Positions 60,442 through 64,000 of a DNA stretch of 64,000 bases are shown one piece after another. The notes below the pieces were generated by a model. The model did no database searches and was not told where the DNA came from. It saw only the letters and a program-made list of their open reading frames with translations. A program made the position numbers and the translations under genes. Position 1 is the stretch's first letter. The number at the start of each line of letters is the position of its first letter. The stretch spans positions 62,001 through 126,000 of the forward strand of contig NZ_BDME01000002.1 of NCBI RefSeq assembly GCF_002335445.1, given 5' to 3'. This DNA comes from Lebetimonas natsushimae (GTDB lineage Bacteria; Campylobacterota; Campylobacteria; Campylobacterales; Nautiliaceae).

Positions 60442-61769
60442 GTTTTATAACATTAATAGCGGCGGGATTATTAGTACCGGTTTTTTACAAAAACAACATT
60501 TTCATTGCTAAATTAATCGCAGTTGTGGCATTTATTTTATCTGCATATTTTGTATATACAAATCAGAGTTTAAGCAGTGTGTTTCCTTTATTTGTAAGTG
60601 ACGAGGCCACTAAACTTATGGAATATGTGTTACTTGCAACATTGGCTGCGGTCTCACTGTCTCTAACAGGATTTGAAAGACCTTTAATTGCTCAAATGCT
60701 TTTTATTGCAGGGCTTTCACTGGCAATTCTTGAGACAGATAATTTTTTTGTATTTATTGTGTTATTTGAATCTATAGCTATAGTTTCTTATATTTTGGTT
60801 GCTAATATCAGAAATTTTTATAATGCAGAAGGGGCTGTGAAGGCGTTTATTGCAGGGGCTGTGGCAAGCGGTATTATCTTGCTTGGATTTGCATTATTTT
60901 CTTTTGTAACAGACAGTTTTACATATAATGAAATGAGTGTAAATGGGAAATTTACATTAATTGCTGTTGCTATTATGCTTGCAGGTGTCTTCTATAAATT
61001 AACAATTGTGCCAATGCATGCTTGGGCTGCGGATACATATTCTCAGGTTAATCATGCTGCGGCAGCTATTTTGAGCGGTGTTATAAAAAGTGTAATGTTG
61101 TTAGCAATTTTTAAAGCGTTTTATAAATTTATGATTGCTTATCCAATTGCCACTGTTTTAATTTTCAGTTTCTTTGCGATAATCACTATGACACTTGCAA
61201 ACTTTATGGCTTTATGGCAAAAAAGAATTTCAAAAATTTTAGCTTATTCTTCAATTGCACACAGTGGTTATGCCCTAATACCTTTTGCCGCTGCAGCAAG
61301 TGTTTATTCTTATGCAGGGGTTCTTTATTATGCAATTGCATACATTTTTATGCAGACAAGTGTGTTTTTAATCTTAAATGATTTAAGAAGAGAGGCTGGT
61401 GTTAAGTTTCTTGAAGATATTAAAGGACTTGGAAAAAGAGCACCAATTCATTCATTTTTCTTTACTGTTCAGATTTTTTCACTTGCAGGTATTCCTCTTT
61501 TAGCAGGATTTTTGAGTAAAGCGGTTGCATTTTATTCGGGTGTAGATGCAGGCCTTTGGCCGATAGTGTTAATTGCGGCACTTAATTCTGCTTTAGCGGT
61601 TGGATATTATGCATGGATTGTAAAACATATTTATTTTGACAAGGCGAACAGTAACTCTACTATAGAAATTTCAACCGGTAGTTTTATAGGACAACTTATT
61701 CTTTTGACTGGAACTATTTATTTTGGTGTTTTTGCTGCAAGCGTATTTAATGCTACAATTTCAATGTAA
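60438..61769 (+). CDS. nuoN: complex I subunit NuoN
   Basis: The 443-residue antiporter-like subunit. It has VFIVLFESIAIVSYILVA (TM5 Glu), YKLTIVPMHAWAADTYSQVNHAAAAILSGVIKSVML (broken TM7 region) and KRISKILAYSSIAHSGYALIPFA. It is the last gene of the operon; 20 bases separate it from pflA, so read-through into pflA is likely. Confidence 0.95.
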   Translation: MSFITLIAAGLLVPVFYKNNIFIAKLIAVVAFILSAYFVYTNQSLSSVFPLFVSDEATKLMEYVLLATLAAVSLSLTGFERPLIAQMLFIAGLSLAILETDNFFVFIVLFESIAIVSYILVANIRNFYNAEGAVKAFIAGAVASGIILLGFALFSFVTDSFTYNEMSVNGKFTLIAVAIMLAGVFYKLTIVPMHAWAADTYSQVNHAAAAILSGVIKSVMLLAIFKAFYKFMIAYPIATVLIFSFFAIITMTLANFMALWQKRISKILAYSSIAHSGYALIPFAAAASVYSYAGVLYYAIAYIFMQTSVFLILNDLRREAGVKFLEDIKGLGKRAPIHSFFFTVQIFSLAGIPLLAGFLSKAVAFYSGVDAGLWPIVLIAALNSALAVGYYAWIVKHIYFDKANSNSTIEISTGSFIGQLILLTGTIYFGVFAASVFNATISM

Positions 61770-61789
61770 TATTTTTTTAAGGAAAATCA

Positions 61790-64000
61790 TTGAAATTTTT
61801 TCTTTTTTTGTTTTCTTTTTTATATTTATATGCTTTAGAATTAAATATTAATTATTTTAATGATAAGCAAAAATATGAAATATTAACACTTTATAATAAC
61901 AAGCCGTTTATTTGTTTAAATAAAAATAATCAGGTAATATGTAAATTTGATAAATTACCATCAACTCCTGTATTTAAAAGTAAGACTGTTTTTTTTAATA
62001 TCAATCCCGAATTTAAAAATAAAAAATTTTATTTAGTTATTGATGTTAAAGATTTTTATCAAATAAAAAGTTTCAACGAACATCTATATGAAAATGCGTT
62101 GATTAACCCTTTTAAAATAAAAAAAGCAAAAAAATGGGTTATTATCGCTTCTAATAAAAAAATAATCGCCCCTGGTGATAATAACGGACTCAAGTTTTAT
62201 TTTATACATTCCCCAAAACCGTATGTTGGTGCGATAGACGATAATGGAAATCCAATTGAGGAAAATAGTGAAAGTGAAGATGTAATAAAATATTTTGAAA
62301 TAATAAATGCCTATAAACATCACAGAGATGTTAGTATGGAAATAGAAAATTTTATACAAAATTATCCGAATTCGGTTTTTTTACCCGATATTTTATTTTT
62401 AAAATTACAGATTTTAGATAAAAAAAATGATTCAAGTGATGTTATAAGTCTGGCTAAAATCTGGATTAAAAAATTTGCGTATGATGAAAATTTGCCAAAA
62501 GTATTATTATTAATGGCTAAAAATTATTCAAAAATAGGATTTTTGAGTGATGCAGCCTATTTGTATCAAAGAATAATAAATGAATATCCTAAAAGTAAAG
62601 AGGCATATTTAGCCATGATATATTTGGCGGATCAGCTCTATACAACAGGTGATGATAAAAAAGCTTTTGAATTTTATAAAAAAGCTCTTTATTCCACAGA
62701 TGATATTGATATAGCTTCCCTTGCTGCAAGCAGACTGGCCCAGAGATATATGGACAAAGGAAATATTAAAAAAGCAATAAAATATTATATGAAAATATAT
62801 AATGCAAATAAAAAATATTTATTAAAAGACAAATATAAAGCTTACGAGCTGGCTAAAATGCTTGCAAGTCACAATGGATATGAACTGGCTGTAAAAATAG
62901 GTGAGGATTTGATAAAAAAATTAAAAAAACTTGATGATTTATATGAACCGCTAGAATACAGTTTGGCAAATTGGTATTATGAAATGCAAAACTATAAAAA
63001 GGCTCTTTATTGGATAGAGAGATATTTAAACGAATTTCCTTACGGGGATTATTCTGATGCGTTGATGGCGCTTAGGGATAAAGTTATTTTTGAAGTACCG
63101 GATCATAATGTAACAAAGCAGCTTCAGGTAATTGATGAAATATTGCAGAAATACAAAGGGACTATTGCATATAAAGCTTTGTATAAAAAAGTGATGTTAC
63201 TTTATAAATTAAAAAAATATGGAGAAATTTTAAAACTTGAAGATAAAATTCGGGAAATTCCGGATAAAATCTTTAAAAATAAAAAAGAGTTTTTAAATAA
63301 AATATATAAAGAATATGCAACTACGCTTTTAAAACAGAAAAAATGTTTTGATGCAATTAATTTGATAAAGTCCAAAAAATTGGTTTTAGATAAAAAATAT
63401 GATGAGGAAATTTATAATTGTGCAATTAAAGTAAAAGCGTATAATATAGCCTCTGTTGTTTGCAATAAATATCTGGATTCCCCGGATGAGAGGCTTTTTA
63501 TAAAATGGATGAAAAGAAAAATAAAGGCTCTTGAAGGACTTAGGGATTATAAAAATTTAATTTTGGCTGTAGATGATTTGTGCAGTGTAATGAAAAAAGG
63601 ATGTTATGAGTATAAATTAAAAAAATTTTTTGCTCTTTGGAAACTTAAAAGATATAAAGAGGCTTTGGCTTTGGCAAAAGAACTTGATAAAGTAAAAGAT
63701 ATCAGAAACACAGATGCTTTTATTAAAATAATTAATTATGCCCTTAAAAACAATAATAATCTTTTGGCTGCCACATATGCTAAAAAAATTATTAATCTGC
63801 AAAACAGATTCAGGGCATATCCTTACTCTCCTTTTGTGGAATTTACTTATGCTAAATTTACTCAAAATAAAAAAGACGCTGTAAAAGTTTTAAAGGATGT
63901 ATTAAACAGGGTAAAAGGTGAAAATAAGGCAAGGGCATATTTTATGCTTGCAAATCTTACAAAAAACAAAAAATATATTGAAAAATGCCTGCAAGTTAAA
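61790..64000 (+). CDS. pflA: flagellar motor scaffold protein PflA (partial, C-terminus missing)
   Basis: The frame is open for 737 codons to the window edge. It starts with TTG at 61790-61792, ten bases after AAGGAAAA; no in-frame ATG exists near it. The product has a signal peptide (KFFLFLFSFLYLYALE), a beta-rich N-terminal domain (about 20-155) and then TPR-like helical repeats to the end (for example SDAAYLYQRIINEYPKSKEAYLAMIYLADQLYTTGDDKKAFEFYKKAL). C. jejuni PflA (Cj1565), a periplasmic part of the flagellar motor disk, also lies next to nuoN and is about 788 residues. About 50 residues should be missing. Confidence 0.88.
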   Translation, partial: MKFFLFLFSFLYLYALELNINYFNDKQKYEILTLYNNKPFICLNKNNQVICKFDKLPSTPVFKSKTVFFNINPEFKNKKFYLVIDVKDFYQIKSFNEHLYENALINPFKIKKAKKWVIIASNKKIIAPGDNNGLKFYFIHSPKPYVGAIDDNGNPIEENSESEDVIKYFEIINAYKHHRDVSMEIENFIQNYPNSVFLPDILFLKLQILDKKNDSSDVISLAKIWIKKFAYDENLPKVLLLMAKNYSKIGFLSDAAYLYQRIINEYPKSKEAYLAMIYLADQLYTTGDDKKAFEFYKKALYSTDDIDIASLAASRLAQRYMDKGNIKKAIKYYMKIYNANKKYLLKDKYKAYELAKMLASHNGYELAVKIGEDLIKKLKKLDDLYEPLEYSLANWYYEMQNYKKALYWIERYLNEFPYGDYSDALMALRDKVIFEVPDHNVTKQLQVIDEILQKYKGTIAYKALYKKVMLLYKLKKYGEILKLEDKIREIPDKIFKNKKEFLNKIYKEYATTLLKQKKCFDAINLIKSKKLVLDKKYDEEIYNCAIKVKAYNIASVVCNKYLDSPDERLFIKWMKRKIKALEGLRDYKNLILAVDDLCSVMKKGCYEYKLKKFFALWKLKRYKEALALAKELDKVKDIRNTDAFIKIINYALKNNNNLLAATYAKKIINLQNRFRAYPYSPFVEFTYAKFTQNKKDAVKVLKDVLNRVKGENKARAYFMLANLTKNKKYIEKCLQVK

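Noticed and set aside
1-64000. tRNA, rRNA, CRISPR array, insertion sequence, prophage, riboswitch
   Set aside because: No cloverleaf-like gaps, rRNA-like segments, regularly spaced direct repeats, transposase or integrase frames were seen. Intergenic gaps are nearly all under 150 bases.

Overview
The window is compact, AT-rich bacterial chromosome with almost no intergenic space. Gene content and order point to the Campylobacterota (Epsilonproteobacteria). Three blocks match Campylobacter/Helicobacter neighbourhoods: flgI-flgJ-flgM-flgN-flgK; glyQ-NIF3-flgZ(HP0958)-waaA; and nuoN followed by pflA. Other marks are a stand-alone atpB, a DUF3972-like gene, a FlgE-type hook protein of about 865 residues and a Csd6/Pgp2-type L,D-carboxypeptidase. 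The strong AT bias and a complex I operon without nuoE/F/G suggest a deep-branching thermophilic group such as the Nautiliales. That placement is inference from remembered family knowledge, not from a search.

Layout. 1-9105: mixed housekeeping genes (ilvE, a band-7 membrane protein, hisIE, a DEAD-box helicase, bioD, flhB, bamA). 9172-13064: tyrA, then a small unrecognised two-gene unit, one gene broken by an in-frame TGA, attached to the 3' end of a ThiE/TenI-like gene; then atpB and a TIGR02757 gene. 13108-17951: an acidic orphan and the flgIJMNK operon. 18056-29636: a YajR-like MFS transporter, a PHP phosphatase, cheZ, a U32-family gene, purE, DUF3972, a glutaredoxin, DUF89, glyQ, NIF3, flgZ, waaA, DUF167 and polX. 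29616-38190: the hook block (maf/DUF115, flgE, a flgE paralogue, flgD, fliK) with sigma54 promoters. 38264-46153: typA and an RND efflux operon. 46230-52254: an EAL sensor protein, csd6/pgp2, rdgB, rsmE and an AAA+ ATPase. 52402-61769: nuoABCDHIJKLMN. 61790-end: pflA, cut by the window edge.

How it works together. Flagellar genes are the main theme: export gate (FlhB), P-ring (FlgI), rod (FlgJ), anti-sigma28 (FlgM), chaperone (FlgN), hook parts (FlgK, FlgE, FlgD, FliK), RpoN-linked FlgZ, CheZ, a Maf-type transferase and the motor scaffold PflA. Four near-perfect sigma54 -24/-12 elements lie before flgI, flgE, flgD and fliK, and a sigma28-like box lies before flgM. This fits the Campylobacter cascade. 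Energy conservation is represented by F0 subunit a and by a complex I that lacks its NADH-oxidising module and carries hydrogenase-like cysteine remnants.

The most unusual items are: the nuoEFG-less complex I with cysteines at the first position of both hydrogenase CxxC motifs; a PolX with an intact polymerase site but a degenerate PHP nuclease site; a family of short AATGGA/AAGTGAAA repeats placed at stop codons; a perfect hairpin that hides the flgN ribosome binding site; and the unrecognised two-gene unit at 10012-11046. No tRNA, rRNA, CRISPR array, insertion sequence or prophage was seen.
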